DNA of 5,125 bases from Acidobacteriota bacterium (GTDB lineage: Bacteria > Acidobacteriota > Terriglobia > Acidiferrales > UBA7541), in contig PMOP01000259.1 of assembly GCA_003161495.1 (NCBI GenBank), positions 1 to 5,125 of the forward strand, read 5' to 3'. The notes beneath the pieces are model-generated. The model did no database searches. It was not told the origin of the DNA and saw nothing but the letters and a program-made list of their open reading frames with translations. A program made the translations under genes and the position numbers. Of this stretch, positions 5,106 through 5,125 are shown piece by piece (positions within the stretch are counted from its first letter, which is position 1; each line of letters opens with the position of its first letter).

Positions 5106-5125
5106 ATGAAGAAGAGCTACAACGT
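5106..5125 (+). CDS. Start of next ars-operon gene, probably arsenate reductase ArsC
   Basis: Only six full codons are visible, reading MKKSYN with a partial seventh codon (GT, consistent with Val). The start MKK-x-YNVLFLC is typical of the low-molecular-weight-phosphatase type, thioredoxin-coupled arsenate reductase, which turns arsenate into arsenite in the cytoplasm. AAAAGGAA (5092-5099) lies six bases before the ATG, and the gap to arsI is 33 bp, so they are probably co-transcribed. The catalytic CxxNSxRS loop is outside the window, so the product is a guess from start and context; the existence of a gene start is firmer. Confidence 0.5.

Overview
The window looks like a chromosomal stretch of a GC-rich bacterium, most probably an Acidobacteriota (Terriglobia/Koribacter-like) genome or metagenome bin. 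The pointers are a very long PilZ-coiled-coil protein of a type I associate with that phylum, an adenosine deaminase with the HLDCSLS variant of the N-terminal motif, and intergenic GTGGCGC-headed palindromes. This placement is inference from remembered family resemblance; no search was run.

Layout: bases 1-4520 are read almost entirely on the minus strand. From left to right they hold the N-terminal third of an adenosine deaminase (1-360, cut by the window edge), a 74-bp nested palindrome with a terminator-like T-run (400-473), a small CsbD-type stress protein (488-670), a 50-residue DUF3309-like hydrophobic protein (712-864), a stretch of about 216 bp with no convincing gene (865-1080), a second nested palindrome (1081-1158), a 932-residue PilZ plus coiled-coil protein (1191-3989), and an ArsR-family repressor (4113-4520). 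From 4617 the plus strand carries arsI, a C-As lyase of the glyoxalase/VOC fold, followed 33 bp later by the start of another gene (5106-) whose first residues fit a thioredoxin-coupled arsenate reductase.

The right end is an arsenic-resistance locus with arsR and arsI divergently transcribed from a 96-bp control region. That region has a perfect 10-4-10 inverted repeat over the predicted arsI transcription start and a consensus TATAAT box placed so that arsR would be translated from a leaderless mRNA. ArsI would split the C-As bond of trivalent organoarsenicals such as methylarsenite, and the downstream gene, if arsC, would reduce arsenate. The left end is a housekeeping or stress-response region: purine salvage plus two short stress-associated proteins. 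The large central gene has no assigned role. Its PilZ domain has the RxxxR arginines but lacks the standard second c-di-GMP motif, and it is joined to roughly 700 residues of Ala/Glu/Gln-rich helix.

The items most worth following up are the PilZ-coiled-coil protein, the two REP-like nested palindromes with related heads and different stems, and the architecture of the arsR-arsI control region.
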